A stretch of 8,649 bases of DNA from Nitrospirales bacterium. Its GTDB lineage: Bacteria > Nitrospirota > Nitrospiria > Nitrospirales > UBA2166. The stretch lies in assembly GCA_029261375.1 (NCBI GenBank), contig JAJDBL010000329.1, forward strand, positions 1 through 8,649, in the 5' to 3' direction. This document shows, in pieces, positions 1-6,828 of the stretch. The translations under genes and the position numbers were made by a program. Within the stretch, counting starts at the first letter, position 1, and every line of letters starts with the position of its first letter. Under the pieces are notes generated by a model. That model had not been told where the DNA came from, did no database searches, and saw only the letters and a program-made list of their open reading frames with translations.

Positions 1-295
1 TCATGATCGCCGCCAAGACTGGGCCCACTTCGCGTACAAACGTAAGACTGATGAGTTTGGCTACCTGATGTACCGCCCCGATCGGTGCAAGCTGATAGGC
101 ACCCTGAATGGTCAGCGCCATCCCGGTGGTCACCCCTGCGACCAAGATGAGCGGGACAGACCCTGCGCCAATGACATCCATCTGGTACAGCGTTTCCTGT
201 ACTCGTCCATGCCGCGAAAACACTCCGATGACGGCTTTTGTCGTCAGCTGAAGATAGCCTCGGATGAGTTGTACCGGTGAGGAGAGTTCGATCAT
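1..295 (-). CDS. MlaE-family ABC transporter permease, second copy (partial, C-terminus off the window)
   Basis: The reading frame opens at an ATG on the minus strand (295-293), directly after an in-frame TGA, and stays open to the window edge, giving 98 residues. The N-terminal part is amphipathic (MIELSSPVQLIRGYLQLTTK). A hydrophobic segment follows at about residues 47-63, then the MlaE/YrbE signature FVREVGPVLAAIM at the cut. That motif aligns with REIGP in the permease immediately upstream and RELGP in E. coli MlaE, so the family call is firm although about 60% of the protein is missing. MlaE-type permeases sit in the inner membrane and move phospholipids with an MlaF-type ATPase and an MCE-domain MlaD-type protein. 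Those partners would be expected beyond the left edge but are not visible. No strong Shine-Dalgarno precedes the ATG. It lies 88 nt downstream of the first permease, so co-transcription is likely. Confidence 0.88.
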   Translation of the reverse strand, partial: MIELSSPVQLIRGYLQLTTKAVIGVFSRHGRVQETLYQMDVIGAGSVPLILVAGVTTGMALTIQGAYQLAPIGAVHQVAKLISLTFVREVGPVLAAIM

Positions 296-307
296 AGCTC
301 AGGGTCT

Positions 308-334
308 GTGCTACATCATCGGGCATCGTAGCAC
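308..334. other. Inverted repeat (hairpin) between the two permease genes
   Basis: GTGCTAC (308-314) and GTAGCAC (328-334) form a perfect 7-bp stem around a 13-nt loop, in the 88-nt gap between the permeases. On the minus (coding) strand a run of seven T (345-339) comes before the hairpin, not after it, so it is not a standard Rho-independent terminator for the operon. On the plus strand the same stem is followed by a few bases and then A-rich sequence. It may be a processing or attenuation structure in the operon mRNA, but only the symmetry is directly seen. Confidence 0.4.
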
Positions 335-383
335 GCTGAAAAAAATGGCTGCAAGAACACGATCATGGGACGTCCACTCATAA

Positions 384-1151
384 TTACACGCCCACTGGAG
401 TGAGAAAATGCGTGAGGAACACGTCAAATAACAGGATCAAAATTCCGGCTGCGACGACCCCTTGTGTTGACGCACGTGCAATTCCAACCGTCCCGCCGTA
501 GGCTCGGAGACCGCAATAACACCCCACGCTGGCAATGATAAACCCGGACATGACGGCCTTCGTCATCGCGAGCGCCATATCACGATGAGTCAGATCTGAC
601 ACTCCTGCGTTGATATAAAAGTGAAGGTCAACCCCCAACGGAATCCCGACAATGACCCAGCTTCCGAGAATTGCAATGATATCAACGAGCAAGATAAGCA
701 GGGGGAGCATGATCATGGCAGCGAGCAGTTTCGTCGTGACGAGCGATTTCGAGACATCGATGGCCATCGCACGTAACGTATCAATCTGCTCGGTGACTTG
801 CATCGCGGCGAGTTCCGCTGCCATTCCCGCACTCAATCGTCCCGCCAAGATGACCGCCGTCAGGGTGGGACCAATCTCTCGAATCGTGACACTTCCAATG
901 ACCGACGGAAGATATTGTGTCGTGCCTCCCGGCAACAATCCGAGAAGGTGAACCGGCATGATGATCCCAATAAACAGCCCGATCCCAACACTCAGTAAGA
1001 GAGACCCAAACCCGATCACGTCACATTGATGGATTAATTCTCGCCAATAGAACGGTCGGCTCACCATCCCACACGTGGCCTGGAATGAAAAACGAAAATA
1101 GTCAACGCTGATGCGGAGACTTGCCGGCATGCGTTGGACGGCTGTCGTCAC
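384..1151 (-). CDS. mlaE: MlaE-family ABC transporter permease, first copy
   Basis: This 255-residue inner-membrane protein matches the usual MlaE length (E. coli, about 260). It has an amphipathic N-terminus (about 1-40), hydrophobic segments near 45-72, 84-103, 142-170, 196-215 and 231-250, and the family signature REIGP (91-95) running into GRLSAGMAAELAAMQVTEQ (104-122). The latter corresponds to the E. coli RELGP...AGR...AEIGLMRATEQ stretch that includes the coupling region facing the ATPase. The C-terminal GIARASTQGVV (223-233) also fits. MlaE permeases translocate phospholipid or related lipids in a complex with MlaF-type ATPase and MCE-domain protein. The start is GTG with a close AGGGG-like site; the next candidate is ATG at residue 8. 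It begins 22 nt after dctM, which suggests one transcript with the TRAP genes. The gene symbol denotes the family; the substrate is not shown. Confidence 0.92.
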   Translation of the reverse strand: MTTAVQRMPASLRISVDYFRFSFQATCGMVSRPFYWRELIHQCDVIGFGSLLLSVGIGLFIGIIMPVHLLGLLPGGTTQYLPSVIGSVTIREIGPTLTAVILAGRLSAGMAAELAAMQVTEQIDTLRAMAIDVSKSLVTTKLLAAMIMLPLLILLVDIIAILGSWVIVGIPLGVDLHFYINAGVSDLTHRDMALAMTKAVMSGFIIASVGCYCGLRAYGGTVGIARASTQGVVAAGILILLFDVFLTHFLTPVGV

Positions 1152-1173
1152 AGAACCCCTCGATGTGAACGCA

Positions 1174-2529
1174 TCATGGCAACAACAACATCTTGCTTTC
1201 CTCGCGTCCCAAGAGATCCAGAATGAGCTCGAGCGACCCGACGGTGAGCGCGGGAACGTAGGTGATCACCAGCAGACAGAGGATCAAAAGGGTAATGAAT
1301 GGAAGGACGGCACGGTAAAGCGTCGTCACTGGTTTGCCAAACCGAAAACTGGCAATGAAGAGGTTGATCCCTACCGGAGGTGTCAAATAGCCAATTTCTA
1401 GATTCACCAGGAAGATAATCCCAAGATGGTAGGGATTAATTCCGAACTGTGACGCGACGACCGCGACCAACGGAAGGACCACGACAATGGCAGAAAAGAT
1501 ATCCATGAGCGCCCCGACGATCAGAAGAAACACATTGAGGACCAGCAGGAACGTGAGCGGGGACTGGATATAATCTTTCATCATCTCGAACATCTTCTGT
1601 GGAACCTCGGCCTCAACGAAATAGGCCGTCAGGCTCAGCGAGATCGCAAGAATGAGGAAAATCGCACCCACGAGTACGGTACTCTCACGCACAATGCGCG
1701 GAACATCCCGAAAGAATTTCAGATCGCGATACACGAAGACTTCAATGATGAGGACATACAGAGCGGTCACGGCTGCCGCCTCGCCGATAGTAATGATGCC
1801 GCCATAGATCAATCCCAACAGGACGAATGGGATGGGGACTTCCCATTTGGCATCCCAGAGGGCTCTCATGACCTCCCCACTGTGAAACGGCAATCGTGGG
1901 ATATTCGATTTCTGACCGACGTACATGCAGTACCCGCCAACGACCAACGTGATGAACAGTCCAGGAACCAGCCCGGCAAGAAAGAACGTCCCGATGTCAA
2001 ACGCGCCCTGAGCCATCGCCTCAGGGGTACTTTGCATCGAGAGGGCATAGACGATGCCATAGAGGATGAGTGGAATACTCGGTGGAAAGAGGAGACCGAT
2101 TTTCGCACTCGACGTCAGCAGGCCAAGACTAAAGTTCTCCGGATATAATTCTTTGATAAGGATTGGAAAGAGTAACCCTCCAATCGCGATGATGGCGACC
2201 CCGGAGACGCCAGTAAAGGTCCCAAAAAATGCGCAGGTCATGAGCGCCACCACCGCCAACCCTCCCGGTAACCACCCCATCGCGGCCCTCGCCACCCTGA
2301 CAAGCCGGTCGGCCGTCCGCGATTCGGCCATGAGATATCCGGCGAAGGTAAAGAGTGGGATGGTGATGAGGATATGTTGTTGCGTCAGTTTGTAGAACTC
2401 GATGCCGATGACGGCAAAATCCGTGCCTTGTGAATAGAACCCGAGCAGCGCGAGCGCGCCGAGGACGGCAAACAGGGGCGCCCCAAAGAGCCCAAAGAGA
2501 ATGATTGCACAAACGAGGAGCAGCGTCAT
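1174..2529 (-). CDS. dctM: TRAP transporter large permease, DctM family
   Basis: This 451-residue, strongly hydrophobic protein has the layout of the DctM/SiaM large membrane subunit, the ion-coupled (usually sodium) elevator domain of TRAP importers. Family landmarks are ITIPLFTFAGYLMAES (55-70), the glycine-rich GTFTGVSGVAIIAIGG (103-118), GLLFPPSIPLILYG (145-158), GGIITIGEAAAVTA (243-256) and the mirror motif GYLTPPVGINLF (380-391). The two PP-containing loops are the paired hairpin elements expected from the inverted-repeat fold. About a dozen membrane segments can be drawn. It starts at ATG 10 nt after dctQ and should pair with DctQ and take substrate from DctP. It has a short extension after the last helix (GREESKMLLLP). 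Family assignment is very sure, but the transported compound cannot be read from this subunit. Confidence 0.96.
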   Translation of the reverse strand: MTLLLVCAIILFGLFGAPLFAVLGALALLGFYSQGTDFAVIGIEFYKLTQQHILITIPLFTFAGYLMAESRTADRLVRVARAAMGWLPGGLAVVALMTCAFFGTFTGVSGVAIIAIGGLLFPILIKELYPENFSLGLLTSSAKIGLLFPPSIPLILYGIVYALSMQSTPEAMAQGAFDIGTFFLAGLVPGLFITLVVGGYCMYVGQKSNIPRLPFHSGEVMRALWDAKWEVPIPFVLLGLIYGGIITIGEAAAVTALYVLIIEVFVYRDLKFFRDVPRIVRESTVLVGAIFLILAISLSLTAYFVEAEVPQKMFEMMKDYIQSPLTFLLVLNVFLLIVGALMDIFSAIVVVLPLVAVVASQFGINPYHLGIIFLVNLEIGYLTPPVGINLFIASFRFGKPVTTLYRAVLPFITLLILCLLVITYVPALTVGSLELILDLLGREESKMLLLP

Positions 2530-2539
2530 CGGACCGGTC

Positions 2540-3061
2540 TTATCCTGAGTTGGTAGGAGGACGATAGGTTAAGAGGATACCAAGATCAAACAGCCATCGA
2601 AGGACGAGATGAACCGCAATCAAGCCAAACGTGATCGGAACGATCAGGAGACTATGGGCACTCGTGAAACCCAGGAAGAGTGGTTGCGCAAAATCTCGCT
2701 CCATCACGTGGGTATGCCATCCCGCTTGGAGAATCACGAGGCAAAAGACGATGGTCGCAATACCCACGACCAAGCGCGTGATGAGCCGTGACCGTTCAGG
2801 GAGGAGGCGAGCAATGATATCGATATGAATCTGCTTGTCCGCATGCGTCGCGAGTGAGGCGCCAAGTAAGCCGATCGCGAACGTCATGTGCCGGAGGGAA
2901 AGATCGACCCACATCGGTGCCGAATCCGTGATGTTACGCTGGAACACCTGCCCAACAGCCATGAGAAGCAAGGCCATCATGAGGACAAACAACGTCATCT
3001 CCTCGACCTTGGCGAGCACGCGATCAGCCGCGGCAAGACCGCGTGTGACCCTAGAAATCAT
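2540..3061 (-). CDS. dctQ: TRAP transporter small permease, DctQ family
   Basis: This 173-residue protein has four predicted membrane helices (about 22-40, 55-72, 95-113, 135-157), the size and topology of DctQ. The most recognisable stretch is WVDLSLRHMTFAIGLLGASL (51-70), followed by HADKQIHIDIIARLLP (73-88), the usual pattern of an Arg after the W/D pair, GA before A/H, and H-I-D before a LP turn. DctQ scaffolds DctM in the inner membrane. The start is ATG at 3061, directly after an in-frame TAA, and keeps the amphipathic helix that normally precedes helix 1. The only purine-rich site (AAGG) lies one base from this ATG and comes from the end of the upstream repeat element. An internal ATG at residue 22 would begin inside helix 1 and is less likely. 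The stop lies 10 nt before dctM. Confidence 0.93.
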   Translation of the reverse strand: MISRVTRGLAAADRVLAKVEEMTLFVLMMALLLMAVGQVFQRNITDSAPMWVDLSLRHMTFAIGLLGASLATHADKQIHIDIIARLLPERSRLITRLVVGIATIVFCLVILQAGWHTHVMERDFAQPLFLGFTSAHSLLIVPITFGLIAVHLVLRWLFDLGILLTYRPPTNSG

Positions 3062-3062
3062 A

Positions 3063-3296
3063 CCTTAGCAGGCTGTTGAGACACTCTATATTGATCCGCT
3101 TCGGAGTGGTCTGGGTGTGCAGCTGAGCGGTAGCACCATGGGTGCAAAATGTTCAAAAAGGTCTGTCCTGTCCTGCCCCGAGTCTCTCGAAGGGAAGGCC
3201 GCAGTTGCTTTGGCTCGCGGAGCGTACTGGACAGTACGTGAGCACGACAAAGAAGCGAGAACGCCGCTGGCAGCCTGTTTCAACATCTTGTTAAGG
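3063..3296. repeat. MITE-like non-coding element with 21-bp imperfect terminal inverted repeats
   Basis: The left end (3063-3083) begins CCTTAGCAGGCTGTTGA. The right end, read on the minus strand (3296-3276), begins CCTTAACAAGATGTTGA. Over 21 positions 17 are identical. The 234-bp interior has no credible gene, and its 66-residue minus-strand frame (3286-3086) looks accidental. It contains a compact palindrome, CGTACTG-GA-CAGTACG (3223-3238). The ends and the internal 'AASGVLASL' frame resemble a dispersed repeat I recall from Nitrospira genomes, but only one copy lies here, so repetition is not shown. No clear target-site duplication is visible (flanks TA and TT). The element fills nearly the whole gap between dctP and dctQ and ends one base before the dctQ ATG. 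In the transcript the ends could pair and hold a large hairpin between the two genes. Confidence 0.72.
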
Positions 3297-3302
3297 TTTG
3301 GG

Positions 3303-4331
3303 TCATTCCGTAGGCGGATTTCGCCGCGCTTCTAACAGTTCCTTGACGTGTGCGAGGAGTTCCGGTGGGTAGAGCGTCCCAGCGAGCTGGTTCGAAACGG
3401 CCTCTGCTGCGCGCTTCATCTCCTGCAAAAACTCTGGCTGGGTGTTCGTCACTTTGATCCCGTACTTCTTCAAGACCTTTAACGATTCCTCGTTGTCTCG
3501 ACGCACCTGATCGATCAGCATCTGCTGCATATTTTTTCCTTCTTCCTTGAGGAGCACTTGAAGATCCTTGGGAAGAGCATCAAACGATTTTTTTGATACG
3601 ACAACCGCAGCATTGGCCATAGTAATCGGAAGGTCGGACATATACTTCACCTTCGTATACCACTGCAACGCAAGGGTGGACAATGGCGATCCATAGGCGG
3701 CATTGATCAATCCTGTTTGAAGATGTGGAAGCACGGCGGGGAGGGACAACGGAATCCCTTTGACGCCAACTTCTTTGAACATGCTATGGGCAAGCGGATC
3801 ATCAACCCACGCCCACAGTTTTGTGGCAAGTAACTCGTCCTGGGTCGTCACTGGCTGATTAGAAAAGACATGGATCCATCCAACGTCTCCCCACCCAAGC
3901 AAGACATAACCGCGTTCTTCGAACATTTTTTCAAAATCTGAACTGAGCGTCTCGCGAATATAGTCCAGCTCCTCATAGCTCTTGAACAGGAACGGAAGGT
4001 CGAGAACGCGGACAGCAGGCTGAATAATGCCAAGCCCGATACCGGTAACCGCCGCGCCTTGTAGTTGCCCGATACGAATCTTGCGAATGACGTCCGGCTC
4101 ATCCCCCATAATTCCACCAGCGTAGATCTTAAGCTTCAACCGTCCGCCGGATTTCTTTTCGATGGCGCGGCTGGCTTCGTGGAAACGTTTCATCCACGAG
4201 GACCCCTCAGGAGCGAGGGTCGCCATCTTTATTTTATACGTCTTGGCCTCCTCCGCGGCCTGAACAGAAAGCGCGGGGGCCAGACAAAGAACGAGCGTGA
4301 TGATGGCAATCAAGATTCGGCGTGGCGACAT
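3303..4331 (-). CDS. dctP: TRAP transporter periplasmic substrate-binding protein, DctP family
   Basis: This 342-residue secreted binding protein delivers ligand to DctQ-DctM. A signal peptide occupies residues 1-25 (basic MSPRR, hydrophobic core, VQA cleavage site). The mature chain opens with YKIKMATLAPEGSSWMKRF (32-50), typical of DctP. Further landmarks are GGRLKLKIYAGGIMGDEPD (62-80), LDLPFLF (110-116) and LQTGLINAAYGSP (204-216). Where most family members carry K-x-R with a carboxylate-binding arginine, this protein reads KLWAW (171-175), and the usual QENP-like segment is YGSP (213-216), so the ligand may not be a simple carboxylate. The frame extends upstream to 4439, but the ATG at 4331 has an excellent GAGGAG seven bases before it and leads straight into the signal peptide. 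It is the first gene of the minus-strand cluster; the repeat element lies between it and dctQ. Confidence 0.95.
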   Translation of the reverse strand: MSPRRILIAIITLVLCLAPALSVQAAEEAKTYKIKMATLAPEGSSWMKRFHEASRAIEKKSGGRLKLKIYAGGIMGDEPDVIRKIRIGQLQGAAVTGIGLGIIQPAVRVLDLPFLFKSYEELDYIRETLSSDFEKMFEERGYVLLGWGDVGWIHVFSNQPVTTQDELLATKLWAWVDDPLAHSMFKEVGVKGIPLSLPAVLPHLQTGLINAAYGSPLSTLALQWYTKVKYMSDLPITMANAAVVVSKKSFDALPKDLQVLLKEEGKNMQQMLIDQVRRDNEESLKVLKKYGIKVTNTQPEFLQEMKRAAEAVSNQLAGTLYPPELLAHVKELLEARRNPPTE

Positions 4332-4338
4332 GTGGGTT

Positions 4339-4344
4339 CTCCTC
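4339..4344 (-). promoter_or_regulatory. Ribosome binding site that fixes the dctP start
   Basis: GAGGAG on the minus strand is followed by AACCCAC and then the ATG at 4331-4329. The seven-base spacing is ideal. This decides against the longer frame opening at 4439, whose 36 extra residues would hide the signal peptide. Confidence 0.8.
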
Positions 4345-4504
4345 GGTAGCGTGTCTTCGGTCGTTTTGTTTCGCTGGGCGGGATAGTCACACGTCCAAGA
4401 CACCGCCATGACTTCAAATAGAGAAGATTCAACAATCAATACAGATGTTTAGTACTCCCATGGCGATGATAGAGTGGCCCCATCGATAAAGTCAACGGAG
4501 ACGT

Positions 4505-4654
4505 ATGAAATCAGGAGAAACGGAGATTGACGAAGAGAAAGTGATATCATGCTCAAGTTCATGTTCGGGTTTTGCTATGCCAAACATCCAGACGATAACG
4601 CAGATGGATAGTGCGCGGGTTGACGAAATCACGAATGCAACACACTTGGCCTAA
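4505..4654 (+). CDS. Possible small protein of 49 residues (doubtful)
   Basis: ATG at 4505 opens a 49-residue frame (MKSGETEIDEEKVISCSSSC...) ending in TAA at 4652, with GGAG four bases before the start. The product is acidic at its N-terminus, has a serine/cysteine-rich centre (SCSSSCSGF), and lacks a signal peptide or membrane helix. It lies between divergent genes, in the same direction as tkt and 82 nt upstream of it. I recognise no family, and a frame this short can arise by chance. It is recorded because it is the only frame with a plausible ribosome binding site in the intergenic region. Confidence 0.18.
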   Translation: MKSGETEIDEEKVISCSSSCSGFAMPNIQTITQMDSARVDEITNATHLA

Positions 4655-4689
4655 TCGCGCCATACCCCGCAAGAAATAACTGGAATAAT

Positions 4690-4710
4690 GGCTGTTCAAT
4701 TTGAACGGCC
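4690..4710. promoter_or_regulatory. Near-perfect 21-bp palindrome upstream of tkt (operator or leader hairpin)
   Basis: The left arm GGCTGTTCAA (4690-4699), a central T (4700) and the right arm TTGAACGGCC (4701-4710) are symmetric except for one T/G position. As DNA it looks like a binding site for a dimeric regulator. As RNA the odd position would be a U-G wobble, giving a fully paired stem of about 9 bp with a tiny loop. It ends 14 nt before the AAGGAGG of tkt, so either reading places it where it could affect tkt expression. No regulator gene is present in the window. Confidence 0.5.
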
Positions 4711-4724
4711 CCACACAGATACAT

Positions 4725-4731
4725 AAGGAGG
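4725..4731 (+). promoter_or_regulatory. Ribosome binding site that fixes the tkt start
   Basis: AAGGAGG is a full consensus Shine-Dalgarno, five bases before the GTG at 4737. It shows that translation begins at this GTG and not at the in-frame TTG at 4701, which lies inside the palindrome and has no such site. Confidence 0.85.
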
Positions 4732-4736
4732 CTGTC

Positions 4737-6734
4737 GTGAGCAACATTGAACAGTTGAGCGTCAACACGATCCGTACATTAGCGATCGACGCGGTCCAGA
4801 AAGCCAACTCAGGACATCCCGGCCTCCCGATGGGAGCAGCCCCCATGGCCTATGTGTTGTGGCAAAAACACCTCCGGCATAATCCTAACGATCCGACGTG
4901 GCCAAACCGCGATCGCTTCGTTCTTTCCGCTGGCCACGGAAGTATGCTCCTCTACTCCCTCCTCCATCTGTACGGCTACGACTTAACGATGGACGATCTG
5001 AAAGCCTTTCGACAATGGGAGAGCCGCACGCCCGGCCATCCAGAAACCCTGCTGACTCCAGGCATCGAGGCAACGACAGGGCCACTCGGGCAAGGCACGG
5101 CCAACGCTGTCGGTATGGCCATGGCGGAACGGTTTCTCGCACACACCTTCAATCGACCAGGACACACGATTGTCGACCATTTGACCTACGCACTCGTGTC
5201 TGACGGCGACTTGATGGAGGGTATCTCCAGTGAGGCATCCTCGTTAGCAGGCCATTTGAAACTGGGCAAGCTGATCTATTTGTATGACTCCAATAACATC
5301 TCGCTTGATGGTCCCACATCGCTGGCATTCTCCACCGAAGATGTCTCGAAACGCTATGAAGCGTACGGCTGGCAGGTTCTTCGTGTCGACGACGGCGACA
5401 CTGACCTAAATGCCATCGACGCGGCAATCACGAAAGCCAAAGCAGAGAACACACGTCCCACACTCATTTTCATCAACACCACGATTGGTTTCGGCTCTCC
5501 AAACAAACAAGGAACATCGGGCGCGCACGGAAGTCCACTGGGTGCAGACGAAATTGCACTCGCAAAGAAGACACTCGGCTGGGATCCGGAAAAATCGTTT
5601 TTCGTTCCGGACGAAGCCCGTTCCAATTTCGGTACGGTCGCCGATCAAGGAAAGAAGGCACAAGCGGACTGGGAGAAGCAGTTTTCAAGCTACGCGACCG
5701 CGCACCCAGATCTTGCCAAAGACTGGGCGTTGGCCCTCAAGGGAGAACTGCCCTCAGGATGGGATAGTAAACTTCCAACCTGGGATGTTGGCGAAAAACT
5801 AGCGACTCGTCAGGCCTCTGGAAAAGCATTGAACGCCATCGCGACCAAAATCCCGTGGCTCCTAGGAGGAGATGCGGACCTTTCCGGATCCACAAATACG
5901 ACGCTGAAGGATGCAGGCGACTTCAACGGCACCACCGGTGAAGGACGGAACATTCACTATGGCGTACGAGAACATGCCATGGGCGCGATCGCTAACGGCA
6001 TGGCCTATCACGCGGGCGTCCGTACATTTGTCGCCACCTTCTTTTGTTTTTCCGATTACATGCGACCAACAGCGAGGTTAGCAGCCCTGAACAAACTCCC
6101 CGTCACCATGGTATGGACACACGATTCCATCGGATTGGGCGAAGACGGCCCGACGCACCAACCTGTCGAGCATCTCAGTTCTCTTCGTGCCATCCCAGGT
6201 TTTTCCGTAGTCAGGCCATGCGATGCCAACGAGACAGCAGAAGCATGGCAATTCGCGATTAACCAGAAAGATAGTCCCGTCGCCTTAGTCTTAAGCCGAC
6301 AGGGACTGCCGGTCATTGATCGTGCCAACAAAGGCCCGGAGGGTGTTGCCCGTGGGGCCTACACCATCGTAGAAGCAGAAGGCGGCAAACCCAAAGCCAT
6401 CATCATGGGAACAGGATCGGAAGTCTCAATTGCAGTCGAAGCGCAGGCCACACTCGCCAAAGAAGGAATTCCAGCCCGTGTCGTGTCCATGCCGTGCTGG
6501 GAAGCCTTCGAAGCACAAACCCAAGAATATCGCGATTCAGTCCTACCACCATCAGTCAAAGCCAGAGTATCGATAGAAGCCGGCGTCACCTTCGGCTGGA
6601 GCAAATGGGTTGGAGACAACGGCATCGCAATCGGCGTCGACACCTTCGGTGCCTCAGCTCCCGCACCGACACTCATGGAAAAATATGGCCTGACTTCGGA
6701 TAAGGTTGTTGAGGCGGTGAGAAAGCTGGTTTGA
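4737..6734 (+). CDS. tkt: Transketolase
   Basis: This 665-residue thiamine-diphosphate enzyme moves two-carbon ketol units between sugar phosphates in the non-oxidative pentose phosphate pathway, in the cytoplasm. Its length matches E. coli TktA (663). The order is pyrophosphate-binding domain (about 1-320), pyrimidine-binding domain (about 350-525) and C-terminal domain (about 540-665). Catalytic landmarks are intact and close to E. coli numbering: H27, H67 (SAGHGSM), H101 (TPGHPE), TGPLGQG (114-120), the metal-binding GDG-like DGD (156-158) with N186, H264 (SGAHGSPLG), the cofactor-activating E412 (VREHAMG) and H474 ([12 protein letters not shown]). DLSGST (381-386) and LSRQG (519-523) complete the phosphate-sugar site. 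It starts at GTG after AAGGAGG. It stands alone, divergent from the transporter cluster and followed by unrelated small genes, with no other pentose-phosphate gene beside it. Confidence 0.98.
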   Translation: MSNIEQLSVNTIRTLAIDAVQKANSGHPGLPMGAAPMAYVLWQKHLRHNPNDPTWPNRDRFVLSAGHGSMLLYSLLHLYGYDLTMDDLKAFRQWESRTPGHPETLLTPGIEATTGPLGQGTANAVGMAMAERFLAHTFNRPGHTIVDHLTYALVSDGDLMEGISSEASSLAGHLKLGKLIYLYDSNNISLDGPTSLAFSTEDVSKRYEAYGWQVLRVDDGDTDLNAIDAAITKAKAENTRPTLIFINTTIGFGSPNKQGTSGAHGSPLGADEIALAKKTLGWDPEKSFFVPDEARSNFGTVADQGKKAQADWEKQFSSYATAHPDLAKDWALALKGELPSGWDSKLPTWDVGEKLATRQASGKALNAIATKIPWLLGGDADLSGSTNTTLKDAGDFNGTTGEGRNIHYGVREHAMGAIANGMAYHAGVRTFVATFFCFSDYMRPTARLAALNKLPVTMVWTHDSIGLGEDGPTHQPVEHLSSLRAIPGFSVVRPCDANETAEAWQFAINQKDSPVALVLSRQGLPVIDRANKGPEGVARGAYTIVEAEGGKPKAIIMGTGSEVSIAVEAQATLAKEGIPARVVSMPCWEAFEAQTQEYRDSVLPPSVKARVSIEAGVTFGWSKWVGDNGIAIGVDTFGASAPAPTLMEKYGLTSDKVVEAVRKLV

Positions 6735-6752
6735 TAGGCGGGCGTTCTTTTT

Positions 6753-6789
6753 GACTTACGCTTCTTACTTTGAAAAGCAGCGCTAAGTC
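6753..6789. other. Inverted repeat downstream of tkt
   Basis: GACTTACGCT (6753-6762) pairs with AGCG-C-TAAGTC (6779-6789), a 10-bp stem with one bulged C and a 16-nt loop, starting 18 nt after the tkt stop. A T5 run (6748-6752) precedes it rather than follows it, so it does not read as a standard plus-strand intrinsic terminator. It may still mark the 3' end of the tkt message or the junction with the small-gene region. Confidence 0.35.
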
Positions 6790-6828
6790 CTAAGCATTAA
6801 CCCATCATGAGCGACCCGGTATGGATCG

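Larger units (their letters stand above)
4332..4736. other. Divergent intergenic region between dctP and tkt
   Basis: These 405 bases must carry the promoters for the minus-strand transporter cluster and for tkt. I see no convincing sigma-70 pair on either strand: a TTGACG at 4620-4625 has no -10 box at the right distance, and an AATAAT at 4684-4689 has no good -35 box. What stands out is the palindrome at 4690-4710 and the two strong ribosome binding sites at the ends. The middle holds a doubtful 49-codon frame. Confidence 0.6.

Noticed and set aside
68..280. 70-residue plus-strand frame
   Set aside because: It is antisense to the second MlaE permease, whose frame carries the recognisable FVREVGP motif.
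652..951. 99-residue plus-strand frame, and similar frames opposite dctM and dctQ
   Set aside because: These are antisense shadows of clearly recognised membrane proteins.
3086..3286. 66-residue minus-strand frame inside the 234-bp repeat
   Set aside because: It lies wholly within the inverted-repeat element, has low-complexity arginine/serine-rich content and no domain. It looks like an accidental frame in repeat DNA.
3057..3302. Target-site duplication around the 234-bp element
   Set aside because: The flanking bases (TA left, TT right) do not match, and no longer direct repeat is visible. Mobility is therefore argued only from the terminal repeats.
4332..4439. N-terminal extension of dctP to 4439
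   Set aside because: The extra 36 residues do not look like a signal peptide. The ATG at 4331 has GAGGAG at ideal spacing and a textbook signal peptide follows it.
4620..4650. Sigma-70 promoter with TTGACG as the -35 box for tkt
   Set aside because: No TATAAT-like sequence lies 16-18 bases downstream (CACTTG is found there).
4701..4736. Longer transketolase start at TTG 4701, adding 12 residues
   Set aside because: The added codons overlap the palindrome and ribosome binding site. GTG 4737 has a consensus AAGGAGG five bases upstream, and its product starts like other transketolases.
5410..5802. 130-residue plus-strand frame within tkt
   Set aside because: It is out of frame inside a fully conserved transketolase, is rich in Arg/Lys/Gln/Thr, and has no domain pattern.
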